64,000 bases of DNA from JAZBPO01 sp963691775 (GTDB taxonomy: Bacteria > Pseudomonadota > Gammaproteobacteria > Pseudomonadales > Azotimanducaceae), in NCBI GenBank assembly GCA_963691775.1, contig OY829369.1, positions 2,108,001 to 2,172,000 on the forward strand. The letters are read 5' to 3'. The translations under genes were made by a program, and so were the position numbers. Below the pieces are notes generated by a model. That model was not told where the DNA came from. It searched no databases and saw only the letters and a program-made list of their open reading frames with translations. Below, piece by piece: positions 7,076 to 15,436 of the stretch; position 1 is the first letter of the stretch, and each line of letters starts with the position of its first letter.

Positions 7076-8224
7076 TCAGCCGCCGGCGCCGAGGCTCGCC
7101 CAGAGATGAAGGGCCGCATAGGCGCGGACCGGCTGCCAGGGTTCTGCGCGCCGGCGCACCTCTGCCTCACTCGGTAACTTCCTGCCCGCACCGCCGGCGA
7201 TGGCCTGGCGCACGACCAGATCCCCGGCGGGAAACGCATCCGGATCCTTGAGCCCGCGCATGGCAACGTAGTCGACCGTCCACGGGCCGATGCCCCGCAA
7301 GGCGATCATCTGTTCACGGACGGCTTCGCCGGGCGCGGCGAAGTCGACGCGACCGTCTGCGACGGCCGAGGCGAGGGTGCGCAGGGTCTCGCGACGCGTC
7401 GCCGGCATGGCGAGCCCGGACAGATCCGCCTCGGCGAGTTCGACCGGCGTCGGGAACTGCGCATCAGGTCCCTCGACGCCGAGCAGGTCCAGCAAGCGCA
7501 CCGCATGGGTTCGGGCGGCGGCCACCGAAACCTGCTGCCCGAGCACCGCGCGCACCGAGAGTTCGAAGGGATCCCAACACCCGGGGACGCGTCGGCCTGG
7601 TTCGTTCGTAACGGCCGCCGCGAGCAGCGGATCGGCTCCGAGCCGATCCATGACGGCCTCCACGGGCGCATCGAGATCGAACAGGCACCGGCCACGACGA
7701 ACGAGATCCGTCATGGGGAGCGTGCCGCGGCCTTCGACCTCCATGAGCACGCCGTCGGGTACGAGTCGGTAGGTCGCCGTTCCGGCACCGTCGTGACTGC
7801 GCCAGGCACGGCGATAGGCCGCCTCGCCGTCGACCTCCTCAAAGTGCTCGACGGCGCCCATGACGCGAGCGCGAAGAAAGTTCGCGAGGGCCTCGTGTGA
7901 GAACGGCAGATTCGCCGGCAGAAAGGCCCGTGCAGAGACGTGCACGCCGGGACGCGGCGCCGTCTCGTCAACGCCGGGATCACCGGGCGCCGATCCCGCG
8001 ACCGCATTGATCAGCGCTGCGGACGCGTCGCTGCGACGCTCGAGGATGCGCCGGGTCGCCGCGCGCTCGCGTGCGAGCAAGGCACCCGGCGTCAGGCCGG
8101 TCGCCGCGACCGCGGCGTTGCGCAGGCGCTGTGGGCCGACGCCGAATTCTCTCGCGAGCGACGAGACCGAGCGCGCGCGAGGCGCGTGGCGGACGAATCT
8201 CGCCAGCAGCGCTGCGTCGTTCAT
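7076..8224 (-). CDS. alkA: DNA-3-methyladenine glycosylase II (AlkA) with N-terminal AraC-like HTH remnant
   Basis: A 382-residue base-excision repair enzyme that removes alkylated purines. The AlkA N-terminal domain runs from about 92 to 170. The HhH-GPD part has QQVSVAAARTHAVRL, the hairpin ALRGIGPWTVDYVAMR (308-323) and the catalytic Asp335 in FPAGDLVV. Residues 15-65 (SVSSLAREFGVGPQRLR...TGLTPGALL) look like the second helix-turn-helix of an AraC-type domain, as in Ada-AlkA fusions, but the Ada zinc-cysteine domain is absent. It ends 6 bp from aroA, tail to tail. Confidence 0.88.
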   Translation of the reverse strand: MNDAALLARFVRHAPRARSVSSLAREFGVGPQRLRNAAVAATGLTPGALLARERAATRRILERRSDASAALINAVAGSAPGDPGVDETAPRPGVHVSARAFLPANLPFSHEALANFLRARVMGAVEHFEEVDGEAAYRRAWRSHDGAGTATYRLVPDGVLMEVEGRGTLPMTDLVRRGRCLFDLDAPVEAVMDRLGADPLLAAAVTNEPGRRVPGCWDPFELSVRAVLGQQVSVAAARTHAVRLLDLLGVEGPDAQFPTPVELAEADLSGLAMPATRRETLRTLASAVADGRVDFAAPGEAVREQMIALRGIGPWTVDYVAMRGLKDPDAFPAGDLVVRQAIAGGAGRKLPSEAEVRRRAEPWQPVRAYAALHLWASLGAGG

Positions 8225-8379
8225 CAGTGCGCGACCAGATCGGCGAAAGTCGGCAGGGCGTGCGTCATGGGGAACGTGGCAACATCTTTGCAGCGGCCGC
8301 CTCGGGGCAGAGCGGCGATGCTACCGTGCCCGCCGCGCGGGGACGATCACCACACCGGATTCGACGCGAACATACGCTC

Positions 8380-8774
8380 GTGAGCCACTCATTCACAGGC
8401 GCTGATGCGCAGGTCGTGCGCACCGCGTCGCTGACGCTGACCGCGGACTGGGAACCGTCGGCGCCCGGCGAGCAATTGACGCTGTTCGAGGCACACGGTG
8501 GCGCGGGCGAACGCACGCGCTGAACGCTCACTCGGCGCTGCGTGCGGACGGGCCCGCGCACGACCAGGCACTCGCCACGGCCCGCCGCACACGCGATCGG
8601 ATGCAGGGCTTCGTCAACGAGCGTGACCTGGAAGTGGGCGACGCGGTGCGCGAGCCGAAGGGCCTGCCGCACGGGCTGATGCGCGGTGTCCGAGTGGTCG
8701 AGGTCCAGACCCCGACCTACGAACGCGCTGTCCTCGCAGCAGGCGCTCGCCCGGCGCCTGGAGGCTGGCGATGA
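8380..8774 (+). pseudogene. Frameshifted small cupin-like protein gene
   Basis: Two adjoining frames read as one protein. From the GTG at 8380 the frame gives LTADWEPSAPGEQLTLFEAHGGAGERTR and stops at 8521-8523. The frame that begins at the overlapping CTG (8520) continues with ARRTRDRMQGFVNERDLEVGDAV, then PKGLPHGL and GVRVVEVQTPTYERAVLAA, ending at 8774. The GDA..P.G.PHGL..GVRVVE.QTPTYER pattern is that of small cupins related to mannose-6-phosphate isomerase-like proteins. One missing base near 8520 would restore the frame. Either a recent mutation or a sequence error explains it. Confidence 0.55.
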
Positions 8775-8817
8775 ACCCGCGGTTGTCCTGTTGGCGCAGC
8801 CGCGCTGGATCGCGGCA

Positions 8818-9420
8818 TCAGAGCGCACCGGCGTCGATGAGCAGATCGCGCACGCCTTCCGCCATGCGGCGATAGCCCTCGGCGTTGAAGTGGACCGGAT
8901 CGGACTTCACGGAACGATCGCGCATCAGGCTCGGCAAGGTGTCGAGATCGATCGGCACGTCCAGGCCGTCCGCGACCTCGCTGTAGTAGGCAGGCGCCGA
9001 CAGCGTCAGGTTCCGCCCGGGCACGCCGAGCATCACCACGTCCGCGCCGGCCGCGCGGATCTCCCCGACCATCGCCTCGAGGTTCTCCCGCGTCTGGCCC
9101 GCGGGCATGCGGCGCAGGGTGTCGTTGCCGCCGTGCACCAGCACCACCAGTGCCGGGCGGTGCTCCGCGAGCAGATCCGGCAGGCGCTCGCGCCCGAGCG
9201 AACTCACCTCACCGGGAATGCCCGCGTTGATCACCCGCAGGCCCGTCATGTCGGCGAGCGCTTCGGGATAGCCACTGCCCGCGGGCGCGCCGGTCCCGCG
9301 CGTGAGGCTGTCACCGAAGGCAAGGACGGTCGCACTCGGTTCCAGTGGCGAAACCGACGGTCCGCCCCCGCAGGCGACCAGCAGCAGGCACAGGCCCGTG
9401 ATCCAGGCGGCTTTGGTCAT
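8818..9420 (-). CDS. SGNH/GDSL-family lipoprotein esterase (TesA-like)
   Basis: A 200-residue secreted hydrolase. From the ATG at 9420 there is a lipoprotein signal ending in LVAC (cysteine at 17), so it is probably anchored to the outer membrane. SGNH blocks follow: AFGDSLTRG (nucleophile Ser), VINAGIPGE, VVLVHGGNDTLRR (block III Gly-x-Asn) and DPVHFNAEGY with the catalytic Asp-x-x-His near the end. The family hydrolyses acyl esters or thioesters. A longer in-frame start at 9441 would spoil the signal peptide. It is followed upstream on the same strand by the ExbD gene, 58 bp away. Confidence 0.88.
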   Translation of the reverse strand: MTKAAWITGLCLLLVACGGGPSVSPLEPSATVLAFGDSLTRGTGAPAGSGYPEALADMTGLRVINAGIPGEVSSLGRERLPDLLAEHRPALVVLVHGGNDTLRRMPAGQTRENLEAMVGEIRAAGADVVMLGVPGRNLTLSAPAYYSEVADGLDVPIDLDTLPSLMRDRSVKSDPVHFNAEGYRRMAEGVRDLLIDAGAL

Positions 9421-9478
9421 GCTCCGAGCTCCGAGCGTCAAACGGCGAGCGTCCGATCATACGTCCCGGGGGCAGCGC

Positions 9479-9889
9479 TCAGGGCGTCGAGGCGCGCCGC
9501 AATTGCACGTTGCCGATCCCCGCGAGACGCGCCGCGTCGAGCACGCCGGTGAGCACACCGGTCGAGGATCCGGCCTCCGCGAGGATCACCAGCGCCGCAT
9601 CGGGACGCTCGGCCCGCACGCGCTCGAGCAACGGGCGAACCCCTGCCCCGGTGACGAGGCGCGCGTCGACGCGCACGGCACCGCCCGCTTCGAGCAGGAC
9701 GCGAACCGGAGGCTCCGACGACGCGTCCGCGGTGCTCGGCGGTGGTGTCTGCGGCAGGTCCACGCCGAGCTCGTTCACGAAGGTCGCCGTGACCACGAAG
9801 AAGATGAGCAGGATGAAGACAACGTCGAGCATGGACGTCAGATCGGGGCCTTCCGTTGCAGGATCGAAAGCAGGTGCGGCGCGGCGCAT
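9479..9889 (-). CDS. ExbD/TolR-family biopolymer transport protein
   Basis: A 136-residue inner-membrane protein with the ExbD layout: a short cytosolic start, one TM helix containing the essential Asp (SMLDVVFILLIFFVV, about 19-33) and a periplasmic domain. With an ExbB/TolQ partner it harvests proton motive force to drive TonB or Tol-type energy transfer. No ExbB, TonB or Tol gene is in this window, so the partner must be elsewhere. GAGGTGATC before the ATG at 9889 is a fair ribosome site. The periplasmic LPQTPP and a C-terminal IGNVQLRRA strand are typical. Confidence 0.85.
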   Translation of the reverse strand: MRRAAPAFDPATEGPDLTSMLDVVFILLIFFVVTATFVNELGVDLPQTPPPSTADASSEPPVRVLLEAGGAVRVDARLVTGAGVRPLLERVRAERPDAALVILAEAGSSTGVLTGVLDAARLAGIGNVQLRRASTP

Positions 9890-10032
9890 GGCAGATCACC
9901 TCGTCGATGCGGTCCGTGCCGTTGACGCTCCGCTCTCGGGCCGCGGGGTGCAAACCGGACAGTCCGACGAGGCGCGGCGTCGAAGCTTGGGCAGAAGCGG
10001 CGCCGGGCGATCAGCGCCGGGTAGCCGGCATA

Positions 10033-10064
10033 GGAGGAAGGCCTCCCCAGTCGCCGAATGCGGG
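10033..10064. repeat. 32-bp direct repeat, copy 1 (REP-like)
   Basis: This copy begins GGAGGAAGGCCTCCCCAG and ends ATGCGGG. It matches the copy at 10076-10107 at 29 of 32 bases. GGAGG and CCTCC flanking AAGG could form a small hairpin. It lies in the 218-bp gap upstream of the ExbD gene. Confidence 0.7.
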
Positions 10065-10075
10065 CGGCCGGCTTC

Positions 10076-10107
10076 GGAGGAAGGCCTCCCCAATCACCGG
10101 ATGCGGG
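10076..10107. repeat. 32-bp direct repeat, copy 2 (REP-like)
   Basis: Second copy of the repeat, starting 43 bp after copy 1 and differing by three A/G changes (bases 18, 21 and 25 of the unit). It ends immediately at the stop of the PPOX-like gene, so it may act in the 3' region of that transcript. Confidence 0.7.
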
Positions 10108-10704
10108 TCACCACATACGCGGCGCAGCGTATTCGTCGTAGGTGTCGTCGTACTCGCGGGCGTCAAAGGCCGTGTCCACCTCCTTGAGGAAGTCTCCTGC
10201 GCTTGGCAGTGCTTCCGGGGCGCGGGACCAGAGCGCGGAGCGCATGAGCGCCTTGGCGCATTGGAAATAGACCGCTTCGATCGAGATCGCAATGACGCTG
10301 CGCGGATGCTGGCCGCTCTGCTCGAAGCTCGCGCACAGCGAGCTTTCAACGATGAGCTCCGCGCGACCATTCACGCGCACGACGTTGTTGCAGCCGCCGA
10401 CCATGAACAGAAGACTCACGCGGCCATCGCGAACGATGTTGCGCAGCGAATCGGTTCGATTGTTTCCACGCCAGTCCGGCAGATACAGCGTGCCGTCGTC
10501 GACGATGCGAACGACCGGAGCAATGTCCCCGCGCGGGCTCGCGTCCGTGCCTTCAGGCCCCACTGTCGTCAGCACGCAGAAGCGGCATGCGCGAATCCAG
10601 CGTCGATACAGGGGGGTCAGGGCAGGCTGCTCCTTGGTCACCGCCCGTTCCATCGGCGCTCCGTAGCGCTCTGCGAGTTGCTCCAGGGTCTCTATTCGCT
10701 CCAT
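10108..10704 (-). CDS. Pyridoxamine 5'-phosphate oxidase-like FMN-binding protein
   Basis: A 198-residue split-barrel flavoprotein of the PPOX superfamily. The pattern RACRFCVLTTVGPEGTDASPRGD followed by DGTLYLPDWRGNNRTDSLRNI, RVSLLFMVGG and VRVNGRAEL is that of the FMN-binding family that includes DR2398-like proteins. The substrate is unknown; this group is not the true vitamin B6 enzyme. I chose the ATG at 10704 because CAGGAG precedes it by a proper distance; the longer frame upstream is cysteine/arginine-rich and overlaps the DUF1295 gene. Confidence 0.85.
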   Translation of the reverse strand: MERIETLEQLAERYGAPMERAVTKEQPALTPLYRRWIRACRFCVLTTVGPEGTDASPRGDIAPVVRIVDDGTLYLPDWRGNNRTDSLRNIVRDGRVSLLFMVGGCNNVVRVNGRAELIVESSLCASFEQSGQHPRSVIAISIEAVYFQCAKALMRSALWSRAPEALPSAGDFLKEVDTAFDAREYDDTYDEYAAPRMW

Positions 10705-10759
10705 GCCATGCTCCTGGCTGCAGATCGCTCCTGCGATCGCAAGGTCGGTCGTTCCATGC

Positions 10760-11653
10760 TCACGACCTCGGCCCCGTGCCCAGGCGAGGCAGCAGCATGG
10801 GCACCTCCGCCCGATAGCGCGCATAGTCGGGCTTGCGTTCGCCGAGGCGGGTCTCGATAAGTCGGATGGAAACGCCGAGAAACAGGATCGTTATTGCGAT
10901 CGCTCCCGCGAAGTACATCCAGCGATCCGGCCCGGATGCAACAGCGAGGAGACCGAGTCCCCACCAGAACAGCATCTCGCCGAGATAGTTCGGATGGCGG
11001 CATCGCGCCCAGAGCCCGGTGCGCAGAAGCTCGCTTGCGTCACGACGGGTCCGGCGATGGGCACGCAGTTCTTCGTCAGCGGCTGCCTCCAGCGCGATTC
11101 CGAGCAGCGTTATGAGGGCTCCGAGGCCATCGAGCCAGCCGAGCGCCGCACCGGGGGACAGCATCACCGGCACAAGCGGCAACGCACCGGCCCAGGTCAT
11201 CAGCGTCGGCATGTAGTGAATCCCGAGGAAGTTTACGGGCTGCCAGAAGATGCCCGTTCTCGCCTCTATCTGCTGGTAGCGCCAGTCGACGTGGCCAAGG
11301 CCGCCCCAGCCGCGATACCAGTTGCCGGTGAGGCGAATGGCGTAGAGCAGGACAAGCCCGACCGCCAGAGCCATGCGCCCTGGATCGCCGCCACCGACCA
11401 CGACCAGACCAACGGCCATAGAGCCGGGCGCGACGGACCAGTAGGCGTCATACATGGACGCATTTCGCGTTATGAAGCTGGCGAGGTAGACGACGACCGT
11501 CGCTGCGCTCGTGCCTGCCAGCAGCTTGAGAACGACAGGGCCCGGCCCGAGCAGCGCGACCGCGACCCCCGCGGCAATGGCCATGATGTAGATGCCCGCG
11601 ACAACAAACCCGTCGCGTATCGGTGCCCGGTCCAGCGTCTGCGCGTCTTCCAC
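10760..11653 (-). CDS. DUF1295 / steroid 5-alpha-reductase-like membrane protein
   Basis: A 297-residue integral membrane protein with about seven hydrophobic helices. The C-terminal part has the conserved LLRTGLWARCRHPNYLGEM, typical of DUF1295 and related isoprenylcysteine methyltransferase or 5-alpha-reductase-fold proteins that bind NADPH or SAM at the membrane. The middle motif NWYRGWGGLGHVDWRY is also characteristic. The reaction is not known. It lies 55 bp upstream of the PPOX-like gene on the same strand, so they could share a transcript. Confidence 0.85.
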   Translation of the reverse strand: MEDAQTLDRAPIRDGFVVAGIYIMAIAAGVAVALLGPGPVVLKLLAGTSAATVVVYLASFITRNASMYDAYWSVAPGSMAVGLVVVGGGDPGRMALAVGLVLLYAIRLTGNWYRGWGGLGHVDWRYQQIEARTGIFWQPVNFLGIHYMPTLMTWAGALPLVPVMLSPGAALGWLDGLGALITLLGIALEAAADEELRAHRRTRRDASELLRTGLWARCRHPNYLGEMLFWWGLGLLAVASGPDRWMYFAGAIAITILFLGVSIRLIETRLGERKPDYARYRAEVPMLLPRLGTGPRS

Positions 11654-11714
11654 GCCTGCCTCGCGTCTACGGTCGAGGCGCGATTGTCACCGAGACGCGC
11701 GCCCAGAGCACGGG

Positions 11715-13523
11715 TCATTCCCTGTTTTCGAGCAAATTCTCGATTCGCGCGAGCAGATCGGCGCGGCGGAAGGGCTTGGCAATGAAAGCGTCGTCGCCGA
11801 GCTCGATGCCGGCCAGCACGTCGGCGGCGAAACCGGACATGTAGATGACGGAAACGCCAGGGTGGACCTCACGGATGCGATCAACGAGGGCGCGCCCGTT
11901 CATGCGCGGCATCACCAGATCACTGATCACCAGGTCCAGCCGCTTGAGGGCGTGCGCCTGGGTCACACCAACCTCGGGGTCGGTACAGGTGAACACCTCG
12001 TAGCCGGCGCCTTCCAGCGTGCTCTCGAGAATACGGAGGATGGGCTGCTCATCCTCGACCACGAGCACTTTCGCCGGTACGGCACGCTCCGAGGCGACCT
12101 GAAGGCTGACCGGCTCATCGTCTAGCCTATCGGCGTGCCGCGGCAGAAACAGCCGCACAGCCGTACCCTCGCCGGGCGCCGTATCGACGACGACGCGACC
12201 GTTGTTCTGGGCCAGGATTCCGAAGACCGTGGACAGGCCGAGCCCGCTTGCGCCTTCGGCCGCCTTTGTCGTGAAGAAGGGTTCGAACATGCGCTCGCTC
12301 ACGTCCGCAGGCATGCCCGGGCCGTCGTCGCGGATCTCGATCTCGACGTACTCACCCCCGGGTTCGGGCGCCGCGGCGGCAAGGGCCTCATCACCGCTCG
12401 GGCGATTGCGCGTCCGCACCCGGATCATGCCCGAACCCTCAAGCGCATCGCGGGCGTTGATGCATACGTTCGTGATCAATTGGCTGAGCTGGGAAGGGTC
12501 AATGCGGATCGGCCAGACATCGCTTCCGGTATCCAGATCCAGGGTGATGTTTTCGCCAATGAGGCGACCCATCAGTTCCAGCGACCGTTCGACTTCGTTG
12601 TTGGTGTCAATCCCCTGGGGCGCAACGGCCTTCCGGCGTGCAAAGGCACGCAGCTGCTGGATCAATCCGGAGGAATGATGGGCCGCGTCGCGAATGCGCG
12701 TGACCAGTTCGCGGCTCTCAGCGTGCAGCGCTCCGGCCTCGAGAAGCTGCTCAGCGTTGCCGAGGATCGTTTGCAGGACAGCGTCGAAATCATGGGCGAC
12801 CCCGCCCGCGAGCGTGCCGACCGATTCCAGGCGCTGCGCCTGCGCGAGTGCCTGCTCGAGCTCACGCTCGCTCGTGCGGTCTCGCTTGATCTCCACGTAG
12901 CCCAGGACATCACCCGCCTTCGATCGGATCTGGGAAATGCTGATTTCCTCGTGGACGACCGAGCCATCTCGACGCCGGTTCTTGAGCTCCCCACGCCACG
13001 TCTCGCCGTTGCGTACGCGCTCCCGAGCCTCCTCGGAGAAGGCATCGTCGTGGAGGCCGCTTCGCCACATTTCCGCGCGCTCGCCGATCACGTCTTCCCG
13101 TGCATACCCCATCACCCTTTCGAATGCTGGGTTGACGTAGACGATCCGTGGTTCACCGTCGGTGACGAGGATGACATCGCTGCTCTGATCGAGCGCAGCG
13201 AGCATACGCAGGGACTGGTTCGAGTCCTGCAGATCAACGGGGTCCCTTCGCTGCACGCACTCCATCAGCACGACCCCCGCGCTCAGTGAGAAGAGTGCCG
13301 AGAAAAGCGTGCCATCGCGCGCGAGCGTCCGCGCGCAATCACCCCGGGCCACTTCCGCGCGCAGGGCATTCCAGTCGAGGGACGGGAAGTGTTCCGCGAT
13401 CGGACCCGTTGCCTCGATCGGTGCAAGCAGCGCAGCGAAGGCGCCATTCGCCCATTGAATGTTGCCGGTCGCATCCAGCTCCGCGATCGGTGTGCGCATG
13501 CGGTCGAGCACGCCCGGGGTCAT
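11715..13523 (-). CDS. Hybrid sensor histidine kinase (PAS, HisKA, HATPase, receiver)
   Basis: A 602-residue soluble kinase. An N-terminal PAS-like stretch (1-90) is followed by a clear PAS/PAC (105-220: ILVTDGEPRIVYVNPAFERVMGY), then the H-box at 237-250 with His244, an ATPase domain (DDGPGMP at 399-405, GASGLGLSTV at 425-433) and a receiver domain (487-600) with Asp535 and Lys in IAKPF. There is no TM segment, so it senses a cytoplasmic signal. The H-box reads HDFDAVL, not the usual HDFNNLL. No DNA-binding response regulator is adjacent; the output partner is unknown. Confidence 0.92.
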   Translation of the reverse strand: MTPGVLDRMRTPIAELDATGNIQWANGAFAALLAPIEATGPIAEHFPSLDWNALRAEVARGDCARTLARDGTLFSALFSLSAGVVLMECVQRRDPVDLQDSNQSLRMLAALDQSSDVILVTDGEPRIVYVNPAFERVMGYAREDVIGERAEMWRSGLHDDAFSEEARERVRNGETWRGELKNRRRDGSVVHEEISISQIRSKAGDVLGYVEIKRDRTSERELEQALAQAQRLESVGTLAGGVAHDFDAVLQTILGNAEQLLEAGALHAESRELVTRIRDAAHHSSGLIQQLRAFARRKAVAPQGIDTNNEVERSLELMGRLIGENITLDLDTGSDVWPIRIDPSQLSQLITNVCINARDALEGSGMIRVRTRNRPSGDEALAAAAPEPGGEYVEIEIRDDGPGMPADVSERMFEPFFTTKAAEGASGLGLSTVFGILAQNNGRVVVDTAPGEGTAVRLFLPRHADRLDDEPVSLQVASERAVPAKVLVVEDEQPILRILESTLEGAGYEVFTCTDPEVGVTQAHALKRLDLVISDLVMPRMNGRALVDRIREVHPGVSVIYMSGFAADVLAGIELGDDAFIAKPFRRADLLARIENLLENRE

Positions 13524-13610
13524 CGCCGGCTCCTTGATCGTAGGCCGCGATCAGAGCCTACCGCGCTTGAAGGCATCAGCGGGACCTCGCTGATCGGCCC
13601 GCGTGCGGGC

Positions 13611-14108
13611 TCAGTTCAGGGCCTGCGCTTGTGCTTGCGCATCGACGATCGTCAAACCCCAATCGGCCTGCGCCAGAGCCTGCGCGAGCATGGTGCCCAG
13701 ATTGAGGCTGAGGTTCCGATCGAGGGTAAAGGCGATACCCGCCCCGTCTTTAGGCGCTATGGTCAGGTTGAGCGAAGCTTCGCTGATGCGGTAATCAAGT
13801 CGAAAGGCAAGGATCGGTGCGTCGCCGAGGGGCAGCTCGGGCGCTGCCTCGAAGTCGCCTCCGAAGGCGGCTCCCGCGCTCGCGGCCTCCTGCTTGAATG
13901 CCCGCACGGCGCGCCGCGCCTCGGCCGTATCGTGCTCGGCAACCTCCGGGTCCGCGGCCTGATGCTTGTCAAGCACGGCCAACAGGAGCGTCGTGTAGCG
14001 CCGGGTCAACCAGAAACGGAATTCCTGCCCTTCTCCGGTGCTCAAGCGCAGCGCGAGGCGATCCTCGAGCGGATCGTAGCGAAGCTGAAGCTGTTTCAGA
14101 CCCGCCAT
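13611..14108 (-). CDS. Conserved protein of unknown function
   Basis: A 165-residue soluble protein from the ATG at 14108, which has GGGAG eight bases upstream. The start reads AGLKQLQLRYDPLEDRLALRLST and then EFRFWLTRRYTTLLLAVLD. This pattern recurs in uncharacterised gammaproteobacterial proteins as I remember them, but I cannot attach a domain name. No signal peptide or TM segment. The C-terminal end is rich in Ala and Gln (DAQAQAQALN). It lies between the hybrid kinase and the glycosyltransferase, all on the minus strand. Confidence 0.7.
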   Translation of the reverse strand: MAGLKQLQLRYDPLEDRLALRLSTGEGQEFRFWLTRRYTTLLLAVLDKHQAADPEVAEHDTAEARRAVRAFKQEAASAGAAFGGDFEAAPELPLGDAPILAFRLDYRISEASLNLTIAPKDGAGIAFTLDRNLSLNLGTMLAQALAQADWGLTIVDAQAQAQALN

Positions 14109-14171
14109 TCGGCGTCTCCCGACCAATCGCGCCAGGGCTCCGCGCCGCGCCAACCCTCTCGCAGGACCCGT

Positions 14172-15347
14172 TCAGCCACTGCGCAAGCGCGCCGCGAGAT
14201 CGAGGCGATAGGTGCGCCCGCGCCACTCTACCGTCGGATTGAAAAGCATGGAGACGGCAATCCATGCCGCCATTGGCTGCGGCAACCATGCCATCCACAC
14301 GAGCCGGGCCGGAATGCGCGCACCGCCGACGAGACGATTCAGCCTCAGATAGTGCAGTCCCTCGGCCAGGACCAGCGCCAGCGGCACCGGTAGGGCCGCG
14401 ACGGGCGCCGCACACAACAGCGCCAGGGCAAGGAAAACGCTGACGCCACGCCAGGCCATAGGCACGACAAAGCGCAGCGGAATCCCGCCTCGGCCGAAGA
14501 ACAGCCAGCGTCGCCACAGGCGGTAGAAATCAGCAAAGGGGAGACCGTGATTGATCACCGAAACGGGCGCGCGCCCGAGAAGGTTCTTGTAGCCCGCTTT
14601 TGCGACCTGGGCGCCGAGAAACATGTCGTCCACGAGCTGGCCTTCCGCACACTGCACGCCGCCGATCGCATCGAGCGCTTCGCGCCGGAACAGCATCGTC
14701 TGCCCCATCAGGAACGGCAGGGAGCGCGCCTGCCCGGCGTATGCCTGCATCTCAGCACCGAGGTAGGCGTTGAGAATCACTGCATAACCCACGTCGCCCG
14801 CCGTCCGCGGCGATGGCGTGGTCACCGGGAACGCAAAGATTGCCCCGGCGTCCTCGCGCGCGACGAGGTCAGAGACCAGGCGGCGGAACAGGTCCTGGGT
14901 CGGGCGCGTGTCCGAGTCGCCGAAGGCGATAACGTCTCCCGTCGACGCGTCGGCGCCAACAATCATGTTGTTGATCTTTCCTGTGCGCTCCGGGGGTGGC
15001 GGCCCTGCTAGCACGATGCGCGCGCGTCCATGACCGCCGCGCGCCACATGCTCCGAGACCGCCTGCTTGGCAAGCGCGTGGGCAGGGTCTTCCGCATCCT
15101 CGAACACGAAGAGGGTTTCGACGTCGCCTGGGTAGTCAACCATGAGCGCGGCGCGGAAATTCTCGAGCTGCTCGACGTCGACCCCCTTGGTGGGCCGAAT
15201 GATGGAAAGGGACGGCAGATCGGCCGGCCCTTCGTCGCCGTTCACGCTGCGCAGATCGGCAAGGGCGCGGGCGACGCGGCGATGGTCCCAGAGCAATTGC
15301 ACAGCGAGCAGCGCGCAGATAAGGAACAGCAAAGATGGCGTAATCAT
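14172..15347 (-). CDS. Membrane glycosyltransferase, ceramide glucosyltransferase-like (GT21)
   Basis: A 391-residue GT-A enzyme anchored by an N-terminal helix (1-20) with several C-terminal membrane helices (about 285-390). Conserved features are RPTKGVD (51-57), VFEDAEDP (81-88), the metal-binding GDSD (143-146), the acceptor-site VDD (239-241) and RLWRRW (276-281), close to the family's (Q/R)xxRW. Related enzymes glycosylate ceramide, or hopanoids (HpnI). No hopanoid gene is in view, so the lipid acceptor stays open. Confidence 0.87.
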   Translation of the reverse strand: MITPSLLFLICALLAVQLLWDHRRVARALADLRSVNGDEGPADLPSLSIIRPTKGVDVEQLENFRAALMVDYPGDVETLFVFEDAEDPAHALAKQAVSEHVARGGHGRARIVLAGPPPPERTGKINNMIVGADASTGDVIAFGDSDTRPTQDLFRRLVSDLVAREDAGAIFAFPVTTPSPRTAGDVGYAVILNAYLGAEMQAYAGQARSLPFLMGQTMLFRREALDAIGGVQCAEGQLVDDMFLGAQVAKAGYKNLLGRAPVSVINHGLPFADFYRLWRRWLFFGRGGIPLRFVVPMAWRGVSVFLALALLCAAPVAALPVPLALVLAEGLHYLRLNRLVGGARIPARLVWMAWLPQPMAAWIAVSMLFNPTVEWRGRTYRLDLAARLRSG

Positions 15348-15436
15348 GTGCGAGGCATCGCGCCGCTTTCTCCTGACCAGGGACCCCGGATCGCGCGCCC
15401 TCGTCTCGGCGTCAGTATACGGGTGCCGCCCTCCAG

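Noticed and set aside
8686..9552. A 288-codon plus-strand frame opposite the SGNH and ExbD genes
   Set aside because: It shows no family motif, and both minus-strand genes have clear catalytic or membrane signatures. Its first 30 codons may belong to the decayed cupin only.
9856..10860. A 334-codon plus-strand frame across the repeat region and the PPOX-like gene
   Set aside because: The minus-strand PPOX frame carries the conserved motifs; the plus frame is a shadow rich in Arg and Ala.
13200..13240. A T-loop-like GGTTCGAGTCC on the plus strand, suggesting a tRNA
   Set aside because: It lies inside the hybrid kinase gene on the minus strand and there is no acceptor stem or anticodon arm around it.
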